DNA from: Raphanus sativus
Taxonomy: Eukaryota > Streptophyta > Magnoliopsida > Brassicales > Brassicaceae
Direction: 5' to 3'
Length of the DNA stretch: 64,000 nt
Assembly (NCBI RefSeq): GCF_000801105.2
Contig: NC_079516.1
Location: 5,394,001 to 5,458,000 of the forward strand
Shown here: positions 36,355 through 48,587 of the stretch, in pieces
How positions within the stretch are numbered: the first letter of the stretch is position 1
Layout of the letters: the number at the start of each line of letters is the position of its first letter
Translations under genes and position numbers: made by a program
Notes under the pieces: model-generated
Databases searched by the model: none
Told to the model about the DNA's origin: nothing
Seen by the model: the letters and a program-made list of their open reading frames with translations, nothing else

Positions 36355-37009
36355 TTTATTTAAAACTACGAAAGTTGTATATGTATTCTACATTTTTGTA
36401 TTACTTGTTTTATTTGTAACCAGGTAACCAGATGTTGGGATTTGTTTTGTTAAATCACAAATGTATTATTTATATCATATATACTCCCGAAAGAGCTGCT
36501 TACTAATTTAATTATAAGTTCGTCGACTTTGTATTCTTAATTTGTCTTTATATGTACCGACACCTTGGCGACCTTGCATGTCACATCATACAAAAACGTA
36601 TAAATAATTTGACTATATACCATAAACAAATTTTGATTTAGTAAACTAATAGAAATAATTAGTTTAATCATACCACAAAATATCTTAAATGACAAAGAAG
36701 GGATCCATCGATATCTAAGTAAGGGAGTTTGGACACCCGTACACGTTTGATTTATCTTCACACGGTAAGAAAAGTACTAATCGTTTGTTATTTGTATATT
36801 AATACTATTTTTTCAATGAAAGGTGAAAACGAGTTTGTATACTACAAAACTGATATTCCCGAAATGCTGATCACGTTTGGCATTGACTTGATGATAATTA
36901 GCTTTTTTTTTTGTGACGATGATGATAATTAGCTTATTAATCGTTAGCATGATGTAAAAGCAAACGGAAGAAAAATAGTGAACGATAGAATTCCTTCCGC
37001 TTACATATA
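36355..37009. other. Intergenic DNA
   Basis: No gene recognised. Confidence 0.4.
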
Positions 37010-37238
37010 CTCCCTCCGTTTCATATTAAGTGTCGTTTTAGAGAATTTTTTTCGTTGCAAAATAAGTGTCGTTTTAGAGTTTAAATACAAAATTTATTAA
37101 CTTTATTCTCCATTCTATTTTTCTATTGGTTGAATTGTATCGGTAATGATGTTTTTATATTGAAAATATGCAAAATTAAATGCTTTCTTAATTCGTGTGC
37201 ACAAGTCTAAAACAACACTTATAATAAAACAGAGGGAG
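37010..37238. mobile_element. Stowaway-type (Tc1/mariner) MITE
   Basis: 229 bp with inverted termini CTCCCTCCGTTT... and ...AAACAGAGGGAG, flanked by TA on both sides (37008-37009 and 37239-37240). Non-coding and AT-rich, as typical. Confidence 0.9.
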
Positions 37239-37482
37239 TATTGCAATAAAATTACCATTTGGTCGCATAAACGAGTAATTAAACATATTTTGAATTTGAA
37301 TTTGATGGGTTGTATTGTTTAACACTTGCAGAAAACAGTTTTCAGTTTATATGTGTGAATGTTTTAAGCTCGTATTAGTCGGCCAACTATATATATACAG
37401 TATATTTTTATTAATTAATACATGCAACAAATAGGCATTTTTATTAAATTTCGAAACAGGAAGCAGTCAGTAGTCACACTTT

Positions 37483-38376
37483 AGATTCATCAAAAAAAAA
37501 AGGAGGGATTCCAAAAGACGGATACACGGGGGATGGTAGACTCTCTCTCTTTTCTCTCTTGAGAACTCTTAAGAGAAAAAAAAAGTCGTGGTGGTCCCTC
37601 GTCGACTCTGGTATACGGCAGTCCTCTTGATGCTGTGTAGCCGGTTATTGCCCCCGGTGGTTCGCGTGCTCCTTGGCGGAATCATCCGGCTCTTGACTCC
37701 GGTGGTTCGCGTGCTCTTTGGCGGAATCATCCGACTCTTGGTTCGTTCTACTCCAACATCAACTGATCTTCTCTCTGGATAGACAGCAGAGTTCGTTTTG
37801 GAGTTTTGATCTCGATTGGAGTTATGTGTTGCTTGTGGTTGGTGGTTTGAGGTTGGATGAGATCTCGATTTAATCGAGTGATGCTCTCTAAATCTCATGT
37901 ATAAATTTGTAGCTACTGAATTCTCTCATTCTCCAATACAGTTGTTGGAGATTTATTCAGTGGTTGTAGTCAAAGTTTCCGGGGAGAAATCGGTATTGAA
38001 GTGTTATGGTTTGGTCCAGTGGTGACTTCATGTCGGAGAAGACGATGGAGTTTGGTGTGATCGATGGGTCTCCGGTGAGATACTACGGGTTCCGGTGTTT
38101 CGTTGTTTGGGACTCCGGCGATGAATTTCGAGACGGTGAAAGCGGTGGAAGGTTTGTGACGCGTGTTTTTTCTCGAAAGCTGAGGTCTCAATACGTGGAT
38201 GTATAGACGCATATTTTTTGCGTCTTTTTCGGTTGCTTTGTGTAGGTTTTTTAGGTGTGGGCTGTCTTTTTAGCTTGGATTTTTGTAAGTTGGTTTGGAC
38301 TTTACCCGGTTGGGTTTAAGTCTTTTATATTAATAATAATCAGATGGCAGAAAAAAAAAAAGATTCATCAAAAAAA
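37483..38376 (+). mobile_element. Non-LTR retroelement-like insertion with 16-bp target duplication (Sadhu-like?)
   Basis: AGATTCATCAAAAAAA occurs at 37483-37498 and again at 38361-38376, enclosing about 860 bp that end in a pure A-run (38351-38360). No long coding frame. An internal 44-bp duplication (CCGGTGGTTCGCGTGCTC) occurs near 37657 and 37701. Size, A-tail, target duplication and lack of coding fit Sadhu-type retroelements of Arabidopsis; I cannot confirm sequence homology. Confidence 0.65.
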
Positions 38377-38828
38377 GGAAAAAAATATACAAGTCAAAAA
38401 TATATTTTTTTGCTAAATACAACCAAAATTATTAAATTTATTTTGACTAGCGACAAAAATATAAACGAGCGCCTAAAGTTAAAAACTTTTAAACTCACCA
38501 ATTTTTCTTTCTCATGTTAATTTGTTTCTGTGGTGTTCCAGTCACCGCAGCTCTGTCATCATCTTCTCTTCGCTTCTCTCTGCATCTTCTTCTTCTCCAT
38601 CTACCAATCTCAAACCTGCAAAAAACTCGAACCGTAGATCGTATTGCCAAAAGGGTTACGAGTCCTAAAGTTCTGAGTACAGTTGCAATTGAAAGATTCG
38701 TTTTTTTTTGTTCTTCTTTTTCAAAATTTTGTGTAGTCTCTGTATGTGAAGAAGGAGTCAGATTCTGTTAACCTGTATCGAAAAAGGACCCAACTTTATC
38801 GGGGCTCCGGGTCTCAAAAGCTTTTCAA
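38377..38828. promoter_or_regulatory. SAC2 promoter and leader
   Basis: Pyrimidine-rich leader with CTTCTCTTCGCTTCTCTCTG at about 38560 just upstream of the SAC start. No defined core element. Confidence 0.4.
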
Positions 38829-41800
38829 ATGGCGGCGTCAGAGAGATCGATGGACCAACAAGTCGACACGAGTTCTTCTTCCTTCTTACAAAAGTTCAGA
38901 CTTTACGAAACACGCTCGGTAATGATTCCTCTCTCTCCTCCTCTCTTTCTCATCCATAGATTTGCTAAAAGTCTGAACCTTTTGTCGTTTCTATGTAAAC
39001 AAACAAACAGAACTTCTACATGATTGGTAGAGACAAAAACCGAACCTTTTGGAAGGTTCTGAAGCTAGACAGAACAGAGCAAACAGAGCTCAACTTTCAC
39101 CAAGACTCAACCCCTTACACAGAAGCTGAATGCTTCGAGACTCTGAGAAGGATACACGAAGGGAACAGATCCTCCGGTGGGTTAAAATTCGTCACCACTT
39201 GCTACGGAATCATCGGTAAACGTTCTCATCACACCAATCAATCTTATAGTGCTGTTACTACTCGCTAGCTTACCTGGATGGTTTTTCTTGGTTTTATAAG
39301 GGTTCATAAGGTTCTTGGGACCTTACTACATGCTGATAATCACCAAGAGAAGGAAGCTTGGTGAAGTCTGTGGGCACACTGTTTATGGTGTAGCAAAGAG
39401 CAGGATTGTTACGATTCCACATGCCTCTGTGCTGTCCAATGTGGCTTATTCTAAGGATGAGAAAAGGTCTTCTTATGTCACTTCTGCTTGTAAATTTGAA
39501 AAAAACACTGTACCTTGCTACCTTATTTACATTTCGAAATTATAAAACTTTTCCAGTTTTTACTTAGATTTTACTCTTTTTTCCTCTTTTTAGTGTGTCC
39601 CTCTTTGATCTTAAAGAGTGTCACAGGTTTATTTTAGACAAGATAACAGTTCTTGAGGTAACTGTGTCATTTGCTTCTCCTTAGAGTTTCATTAGTATCT
39701 GTGTCATTTGGTATTCTTCTTCTCTGTCTGTACAGTGGGCACACTTCTGTTTGCTGTATATATTTTGATATGTTAATATGACAGAGGTATCTTCAAAAAA
39801 GGGAGAGCTTCTTGTTTGTTGATGTGTTTTTAGATTATTTACTGATCCAGATTCTGACTCATGTTTCGTTTTTTTGCTTGTTTCTTGTGTTTTCTTTGGA
39901 AAATTGTATAGGTACAAGAGGCTTCTATGCAGTGTTGATCTGACAAAGGACTTCTTCTTCAGCTATTCCTATCACATCATGCACTCACTTCAGAGGAATC
40001 TGACAAACAATGCTGAAGGACACATTTACTATGAATCAATGTTTGTCTGGAACGAGTACTTAACTCGACGGATCCGAAACAGCACCAAGGACTGTATGTG
40101 GACAGTTGCCTTGGTGTATGGATTCTTCAAACAGGTACTACTTTTTTACTAACAGGTTCCTATGGTTACTATTACCTTTTACATTCTGAGATATGCACAT
40201 TATAATTTGTTTACCTTTGAAATGCCTTTTGGTGTATAATATTTTAGGTTAAACTATCAGTTTCTGAGAAGAACTTTAGATTGACTCTAATTGCAAGAAG
40301 ATCTAGGCATTATGCTGGCACAAGGTAAAATCACTCCACTTAAACTTGTTCTTTATCTGCAATTCATTTGGTTAAAGCTGTATTCAATATTGATTTTTAA
40401 TGAGTTTTTAGATGACTTTTAATTGGAGTCTTAAAAGTACTTTATGAAATGTTAGTTCAATAATTTTAATTGAGTTTTAATAATTCATATTTGAATAACA
40501 GTAAGATTTGTCATTTTTAATACAAATCATGTTGAATGTAAACAATCTTATTATCTTGTTTCTCTGCAGATATCTGAAACGTGGTGTGAACGAGAAAGGA
40601 AGGGTAGCTAATGATGTAGAGACAGAGCAGATTGTATACGAGGATGCTCAAGATGGTCATCCGGTCAGAATAAGTTCTGTAGTTCAGAACCGTGGCTCCA
40701 TACCTTTGTTCTGGTCTCAGGATACCTCACGCTTGAATATCAAACCTGATATCATATGTATATTTATTATCTTTGTTCTCCAACATAATCACTTTCTTCT
40801 CTGCTTTGATTTTTCTTTTGTGTGTGCTGATTTTCTCTTTTAATGTGTGTAAAGTGTCAGGGAAAGACCCTAACTTCGAGGCAACCAGACTGCATTTCGA
40901 AAATCTAGCAAGGAGATATGGGAATCCAATCATAGTACTGAACTTGATCAAGGTTTGGTGTTTTCTTTTACTTGTCGATCAAGTTAACAGAACCTAATAT
41001 CATTCTGCATTGTTTAAAAAAAAAACAGACACGTGAAAAGAGGCCTCGAGAGACTATCCTGCGCGTAGAGTTTGCAAATGCCATCAAGTTTATAAACAAA
41101 GGACTAAGCAAGGAGGAGCGTCTAAGGCCTCTCCACTGGGATTTGCATAAACACTCCAGAAAGTACACACAACTTCGTATAGCTTCTCTGCTTTACTTAC
41201 TTACTTACTTATCTGAACATTGTTTTTGTTTTTGTTTGGTTGCAGAAAAGGCACAAACGTGTTGGCGATTCTGGGCAGGTTGGCTACTTACGCACTCAAC
41301 TTGACTGGCGTCTTCTACTGTCAGCTAACTCCAGATGGGTTTCAGAACAACGCTGGTGAATGTTCCACTACAGATGAGATTGCATCAGATTCATTGGTGG
41401 AGAAGAATGGTAATGACACCACCGTGCTTCAGAAAGGAGTCTTGAGGACGAACTGCATAGACTGTTTAGACCGGACCAACGTTGCTCAGTACGCTTATGG
41501 TTTGGTAGCATTCGGGCGTCAACTCCATGCTTTGGGATTGACAGAGTCTGCTACCGTTGATCTAGATAACCCTCTGGCTGAAGATTTGATGGGAATCTAT
41601 GAGACAATGGGAGACACGCTTGCGCTTCAGTACGGAGGATCCGCAGCACACAACAAGGTCCCTTTCTTTTAGCTTCACTTGTTGGACATAAGTTAGTTAT
41701 TAACCTTGCAATGATCTTTTATTTTATGTGGACAGATATTTTGTGAAAGGCGTGGTCAGTGGAAAGCGGCTACTCAGTCACAGGAACTCTTTAGAACATT

Positions 41801-42929
41801 GCAACGTTACTACAGTAACGCTTATATGGATGCTGAAAAGCAAGATGCGATTAACTTGTATGCTGCTGAACTTAATCTTTTTCTCTTTCTATGCCATCTG
41901 TTATGACAAAGTTGTTTGACCTTTCACTTGTACTGTTCTTCTACAGGTTCTTAGGATACTTTCAGCCACAACCAGATAAGCCAGCTCTATGGGAATTAGG
42001 TTCTGATCAGCATTACAATGCAGCAAGGTTTCTTGCCAGTTCTGTACCTGAGATCTCAAGGTACATTACACTTGTAGAGTAGTTTGAAACATGGTATGCT
42101 CATAAGAGATACTTACATTACTTTTTTTACTGCCTGTTAGGTCTACAATGAAACGGTCTCTATCAGAGAGTAGCATCCTCAGCGAGGGTAGTACAGTAGC
42201 TGGTAGACATGGTTTAGGTGAGAAGGATGATGAAGTTAAAGGTGTATCAGATTCAGCACCTGAGATCAAAACTGCCATGATTGCTGGTAGTTTCAGGTAA
42301 AAAAAAGAAGAAGCTTATGATATCTGTCAAATGAATGTTTTACATTAAGGTTGTTGTCAGCTAAATATGGGGAATGAATTTATGTGTGTGTGTGTGTGTG
42401 TTTGCAGTGCTCCACCAGCGACGTTGGAGGATATAGGTTTAGAAGATATACTTGAAAGCGATTGCTTCTGCAATGATGATAGGCATGGTGGTGGTGACCA
42501 ATGTACGTGTGCAGCTTTTGATATGGATTGGGTTTCTTCTTCAGGAGCCTCTTGTGAAGATGAGAGTTACGGAAGGTAAAAAAGAAGAAGACAAGATCTC
42601 TTTTTATGAATTCATCAACAACTTACCAACCAAACATGCTTTCTGAAGTTGATATTTTTTCATATGTTATGCAGATCAACAGTGGTTAGATCTTTTGAAA
42701 CCATCCCTGAAAGTACAAAAATAGAGTCAGAGATCTGTGTCATTAACACAGAGGTGAGCCGTTTGTGTTAAATATCAAATGCTGCTTTAAGTGGTAAATA
42801 CTTATTTTGTTTACTTTTTTTTTTTGACAGAGAGAAGAAGTAACAACTGTGGAGGGAGAAGGCATATATGGGATTCCACAAGGTTATGTGAGGTGGGTGA
42901 TGGATGAAGAAGAGGGGCATTTCTGGTGA
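38829..42929 (+). CDS. SAC2: SAC-domain phosphoinositide phosphatase
   Basis: Fifteen exons: 38829-38918, 39011-39215, 39301-39466, 39912-40134, 40248-40324, 40570-40757, 40855-40952, 41029-41162, 41246-41657, 41736-41857, 41947-42060, 42141-42296, 42408-42575, 42675-42753 and 42831-42929; 776 aa. The Sac1-like catalytic motif [15 protein letters not shown] (C-x5-R) is intact near residue 470. Upstream lie [17 protein letters not shown] and [11 protein letters not shown], typical of the SAC N-domain. In plants the SAC2-5 subgroup dephosphorylates PI(3,5)P2 to PI3P at the vacuole membrane, opposing FAB1. The C-terminus contains a Cys-rich patch ([16 protein letters not shown]) and ends [12 protein letters not shown]. 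The exon 3 donor (GTCTTC) is weak but is the only one that keeps frame. The order next to FAB1B and the lipase supports SAC2 (At3g14205). Confidence 0.92.
42382..42401. repeat. (TG)n microsatellite in a SAC2 intron
   Basis: TGTG run a few bases before the acceptor at 42407, so its length could affect splicing of the next exon. Confidence 0.8.
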
Positions 42930-44290
42930 GACAAGAGCTTAGATTGTTTTTTACCAAAAAAAAAAAGAAAAGAAAGAATAAGATACATGTTAGGTGCTGA
43001 TGAAGAAAGAAAAGTATCAGAGAAAGGATACTACTAACCGCTGCTAATTCACTAAATCAGATTGGAAGAAAAATGGTGAAAAGGTGAGAAAAAAAGGGAG
43101 AGTAGAGTAGACAAACTTGTATATAATTTACCTTATACAGAAACACATATTTGATGAAGAACATTAGCTTAGATCTTGTTGTATTTTATCTTCTTTGTGA
43201 CATTAGCAATAAAACAGAGTATGTTCAGTACTATTCCATAGATTCAAAAGGTGTGGGAGTTTCGACAATTTTGGACCAACATGTTTTAAGATGCGTTTAC
43301 ATAAAAGACACACACACACTACTAGATACGTGTTTTGTATAGTTATTACATACCAGTCTTCTCTCTAAATCAACAACACCCTACAATCTTTGAGATACTT
43401 AGCAAGTTCTCGTTACTTGCTAGCATCCTAGTAATGGTGTAAATCGTATTAAGGATCAACAAAATAAGGATTAAACAAAACAAATTCTTAATTTACTTGC
43501 GTAAAACGACAAATTAGTCACCAGTAGGTCCACATGATTAAAAACTAAAAGCACATCATTACAAAAAAAAGGACGGTAGCACGAGACATCCGAGTGTAGA
43601 GCACTTTACGAAGAAGGCCACATTCATTCGAACCTTCTGGAGCGAGAGAGAGAGAGAGAGAGACTCTAAAGAAAAAAATATCAAACCAAATCTGAAATCT
43701 CAGCCTCACTCTCTCCACAAAATATTTGAGCATATGTATTACAGAAGTTATATATTTACCACCCATATTCAAGATATAACTACAATTTTATGTTTGAGCA
43801 TTATTACAAATTTTATTCGCACATAACTTATAAGTTGGGGGGTGGCAAGAACAAGAAAAAAAGGAAGAAGTTTTGAGTTGGGTAAAAGAACAAAAAAAGC
43901 TAATAGTATCGAAAGGTTGGGGGATACGAGATATTTTCTTCCTACGAAAAATATTAATTAGTATTTGTTTGACCCAATCAAATCAAAAGAGGAAGAAACA
44001 AGAAGATAATTATTCAGTTTTAATAATAATTAAAAAAATAAAAAATCAAAGGAAACAAGAAAAATATCTAAAGACAAGTGGCAGAGGAAGTGGTTCTGGA
44101 GAGTTCCAATTCTCTCTATTAGCGTATACGTATGAAAGGAGAGGAGAGAACACACAAATAAAAACCCTATTTCTAACCAACCCTAATCTTCATCATCATC
44201 ATCCCCTTGTTTTAGCGTCTCTAAGAAACTTGCTTTCGAGTCCAAAGCTCTGCTTTGGAGCTTATAATTTTGTGTAAAGTAAAAAAAGGT
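42930..44290. other. Intergenic DNA and DnaJ gene promoter/leader
   Basis: 3' UTR of SAC2, then gene-free DNA with a (GA)n run at about 43641-43662. 44100-44290 has leader-like AACCCTA and CATCATCATCATCC stretches before the DnaJ start. Confidence 0.45.
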
Positions 44291-45606
44291 ATGACGTCGA
44301 ACAAAAGCAACAACGATGACTTGTATGCTGTTCTTGGTCTGAACAAGGAATGTACCACCACCGAAGTACGTACTGCTTATAAGAAGCTTGCTCTTGTAAG
44401 TTTTCGTCCGTTCATTGCATGTAATAATAATAGCTAGCTATTTGATTCTGTTTCGTTATATTGGATCATCATATACCTTTCTTTAGCTGATAGGTTTTGA
44501 CTGAGATTTTTTTAGATAAACTATTAGTATATATGATATGGCTAATTAACTGGGAACTGTTTTGACTATTATTAGAGATGGCATCCAGATCGTTGTTCAT
44601 CGATGGGGAACTTGGAGTTTGAAGAAGAGGCAAAGAAGAAATTTCAGGCTATCCAAGAAGCCTACTCTGGTAATTTCACCAACCCTTTTTTCTCTCTCTC
44701 CTCTGTAATTATTTTATTATTTAATGGAAACAAAAATGGGGGGGGGGGGTGATTATTGGAGAAACAGAGGATCCTCTGTTTTTATTGCATTTGTCTTGTA
44801 CTTTTTTTATTGTTAAAGTATTGGTTATGTTTCTGATTAAGCTTTTGTTGGTGGGAAAACAGTTCTGTCTGACTCCAACAAGAGGTTCCTCTATGATGTT
44901 GGAGCTTATAATAGTGATGATGATGAAGCTGACCAAAACGTAAACTCCCTTTTTTTAGTTATCTTAAATGGCAATGTTCTTGACATGACTTGTCTATGGT
45001 TTATTGAACATATGAACCATGTAGTGATTTATTGACATGACTTCTTTATGGTTTTGCAGGGAATGGGTGATTTCTTGAGCGAGATGGCTGCCATGATGAA
45101 TCAATCCAAGCCTAATGTAAGTCTCTCTTCACTAGTTTCACCACCCCTTAGCTTATTATTAGACAAGACTGATTGATTGATATTTGGAGATGTTGTTTTG
45201 GGTATTGGGCAGGAGAGTAATAATTCAGGGGACAGTTTCGAACAGCTGCAGGATCTGTTTAACGAGATGTTTCAAGGAGACCCTACAGCATTCCCATCCT
45301 CATCTTCAACTTTCACTTCTTCTTGTAGCTTTGTCTTTGACACTAACGGTCAGCAGTCACAGTTTGGGAGAAGCGATCCTTTCGGATTTGACTCAAGATC
45401 TCACACTTTCTCTCTAGGGGTATTTTTTTTTTATCATTTCACCCTCTCTTGGTGCTCTTGAAGATGCCGTTCTTGATGATGAATTTGGGGTTATGCAGGT
45501 GGAACATCAGCAGGATTTCAAGAAAGGGAAGAACAATGGTGGTGGAAGAAGAAACAGACGGAAGACTCAATCGTCTAACAACTATGGAGTCTCCTCCACT
45601 TCATAG
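44291..45606 (+). CDS. DnaJ (J-domain) protein
   Basis: Six exons: 44291-44395, 44576-44669, 44863-44939, 45060-45116, 45213-45419 and 45499-45606; 215 aa. The J-domain fills residues about 10-80: DLYAVLGLNKECTTTEVRTA (helix I/II), KLALRWHPDRC with the HPD triad that stimulates Hsp70 ATPase, and AYSVLSDSNKRFLYDVG (helix III/IV). After it come a Met-rich helix (FLSEMAAMMNQSK), a Phe/Ser-rich stretch and a basic tail (KKGKNNGGGRRNRRK) suggesting nuclear or nucleic-acid association (inference). There is no Gly/Phe region or zinc finger, so it is a type III J-protein. Matches At3g14200 by order and by my memory of its tail. Confidence 0.9.
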
Positions 45607-46257
45607 GCCCTTTTTTCAGAACCGTATTTTTTTGATTTGTCGACTAGTCACACACACACAAGAGGACTACTGGTTCTGTCTGGTATTTCTCAACGGCGAT
45701 GCCCATCACAAAAATACTCAAAAGCATTGTCGTTTGTAAACTACACATTTTCTCGAAGCTTCTTTTTTTTCCTCTCTCTAATTGTTGTCTCCTGAGCAGA
45801 AGAGTCGTCGTTAAGATCATTGAGATCGATGAAGTCAACTGGTTTATGATGATCGAATACACATCTCTTGATTCTTTCAGCATTTAATTAATACAAATAC
45901 ATTTTTTTGCTTGGTTCATTCTAGTTGAACCAAACATCAGAGTGATGGATGTCAAACATTTATCTGAATCTTTTAAATGACTTTTGCTTTTGTGTGTTTC
46001 ATCTATAAAATAAAAAAAGAATCAAACATTCAAAATGTTAAAGATGACTCTGACAATTTGAAGAAGAATTATATACTGTAAATGTGGATGCACATGTTTA
46101 AAGAAAGCTATGGAAGAATTATACTTAATTTCATGAAATCAGTCGGTTATAGAGTGACACGGACACAGAGTTGTAAGTAGATCTGAAAGCATTGTTAAAA
46201 AATAGTTGCTTGCTACTACTACTTAAACCTCTAAGGACATTAAGGAAACAGAGACAT
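45607..46257. other. Convergent 3' regions
   Basis: 3' UTR of the DnaJ gene and of the PANS1-like gene. No further gene seen. Confidence 0.45.
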
Positions 46258-47136
46258 TCAGAAGAGAAGGTCGTCATAGTCTTCTTCTTTGAGAGTGAAT
46301 TCAAACCGCCAAGCCAGAGGAGTGGAAGGCATCTTTCTTCATCACAGAACCATGGCGGACTGGGGAGCGCCATGGAGTTGAGCGCTTCATGTAACTAGTC
46401 AACTTGGGTGATTGAATTTCTTCCGGTTCGTCACAAGTCAGATTGTTCTTACTAGCATTCATCTGAAACCAAACACACAAAGCAGAGAGTCAAACAAAAA
46501 GGTACCAAATCAAATTCCAAAAACTAGAAGAAAGATTTACCATTGCAGTTTCATACTTGAGATGCTTATCCTTGACGCTGGAAGAATCTACAAAAAAAAA
46601 AACAAAAGAACAAAGCTTTTAAGCACAAGTTCACAAGCAAAAGATCAGTAACCACCACCATCAAGAGCTTTTACCATGGTGAAGAAGTAGAAGATCAGCA
46701 GAGAAGTGATCATCCCAGAGACCTTGCTGCTCTTTGATGCATTTGGTGTGATCATGCAAGAACATCTCCCCACCTATGTTGTTGGTTTCGCATTTACTTG
46801 TTATTGGAAGAAGCTTTGGGATGAAGAACCCCAGAAGACTTGTTAGTAATATCATTGAGAGCCTTACGAGCTCCTCCTCCTCCAGGTTTCTTCTTCTCAG
46901 CAAGCACAGTTCCTATGCTTCTCCCAGAAGCAGCAGCAGTAACAACAGACTCTGAAACAGCAAATAAATAAAAAAAAAAAAAGTCTTGTTTCAAAGCATA
47001 TCCATCATCGACACCTTAAAAGATATGATTCTGAAGAGAAAAAAAGATTCCTACTTTTGCGATGAATGGGAGCGTTCTCGTCAGGGAAGATCATCTGTTG
47101 ATGAAGAGTGTTCACAGGGTGTTCATGTTCGCACAT
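46258..47136 (-). pseudogene. PANS1: PATRONUS1-like cell-cycle protein, two frameshifts
   Basis: Readable exons: 47055-47136, 46675-46951, 46541-46587 and 46258-46462. They encode MIFPDENAPIHRK (with the DEN box), KPGGGGARKALNDITNKS (D-box-like RKALND), FLHDHTKCIKEQQGLWDDHF, DSSSVKDKHLKYETAM, and STPWRSPVRHGSVM with MPSTPLAWRFEFTLK to the end. PANS1 protects sister-centromere cohesion in meiosis as an APC/C-regulated inhibitor. Frame breaks occur after SSNNK near 46808 (one extra or two missing bases, followed by TAA) and after GSVMKK near 46333 (one extra base). The two shifts go the same way and do not cancel. It may be a decaying paralogue, since Brassica genomes usually hold several copies, or sequence error. 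Confidence 0.72.
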
Positions 47137-47874
47137 TAGGGTTTCAATCTGTTCCACACGCAACAAAAAGCTTGTTAATTTCATGGAACAAATGAACATT
47201 GGGAATCATCAAAAGCAATCGAATTTGATTTCACCAAAAAAAAAAATCATATTAATTAGAGAACCCTAAAACAGAATATCAAAACCCTAAATTACGATTC
47301 TCTAGAAAACTCCAACACCAGATTTATCGGAAAACCTCACAAATCAAAAACAGAGTTAATAATAAAGAAGCTGATTCGAACCTAAATTACCTTCCGAAAT
47401 GGGAGTAGTTTCTTGGTGATATCTTGTGGGAGAGACGAGTCTTAAAGGAAGACGAAGAAGAAGAAGAAGAAGAAGAAGAGCGCTTTTCTCTGGATTTTGT
47501 GTAACGGTAACTTTTTCAATCTTGTTTCTTTGCTTTTTACATTCTAGAGAGTGGAGCCAAGGCGTAAAAAACGTGAATTTATAAAAGAGCCGTTAAACAC
47601 ATATTTAAGTCACGGCCCAATAAAGACTTGGCCCAGGTCCGTCATTTTGGTTTACGATTATTCTGTTGGGAGCGTTAAACAAGTTAGATGAGAAGTCAAC
47701 GTGTTACACATCCTATAAACTCATTGTCTAAACGATCTTCTTATCTGCTAGGGATTTATAATTATCATTATCCTTAATTTTGGAAATGTTAAAATTAAGG
47801 TCAACTATATAATTAGTCTTAGCCAAAGATATGGTTATTCCACGCTTCTCTTTCCCCATTTTTATTTATATAAA
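47137..47874. promoter_or_regulatory. PANS1-like upstream region up to the Helitron
   Basis: Contains AAACCCTAA-type leader words (about 47262-47290), a (GAA)n run at 47453-47479 and a small-gene-like promoter region to about 47600, then AT-rich DNA to the Helitron boundary. Confidence 0.45.
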
Positions 47875-48587
47875 TCAATACTATTAATTTTGGATCATGT
47901 CCTATTGATAAAGGTCAGGTCCAATTTAAAAAAAAATACAATTGCTATATAATTGTATGGTTACCTAACGATGGGCTTTAGTTAACTGATCCATGACTAC
48001 TATAATTCCTTCTTTTCGGGAAAATAAAAATAAATTCGACTTTATCAATTTATATAACTAGGAATATCCTATTTTCAAGCACTACCTATTAAATATCTTT
48101 TTTTGTTTATCCTACTATTTTAAAATCTACATTTTTGATTTTGAAATATTTATACTTGAAACATCCTATTTTTTTGGAAACAAACATTTATTTAACACAC
48201 TAAAATATTCCTACTGTAACTATAAAATCTATAAATTTTGACTACTTAAGTTATATACTCGAAACATTATTTTTAAAAAAAACAAAAATTTATTTAACCA
48301 ACTAAATATTCGAATTACAAAATCTATTATCCTAACCACCTTCCACAACAAATTAATATCCTATTATAAAGGGATATATAATTGGAATCAATTTAAATTC
48401 CACAAATCAAATCTATTTTCTCAACGTGCAAACCCACTATCCGATATTTTAGCACAACTCCTATAACTAAACGGTTGATATTATCGAAATCCTCAGGTTT
48501 ATATATCGTTCCTTTCATTCTATTTTCTTATCATACTTCCTAAAACCAGAACTCACAAACTTTATCGCTACAGAAATACTATTGATC

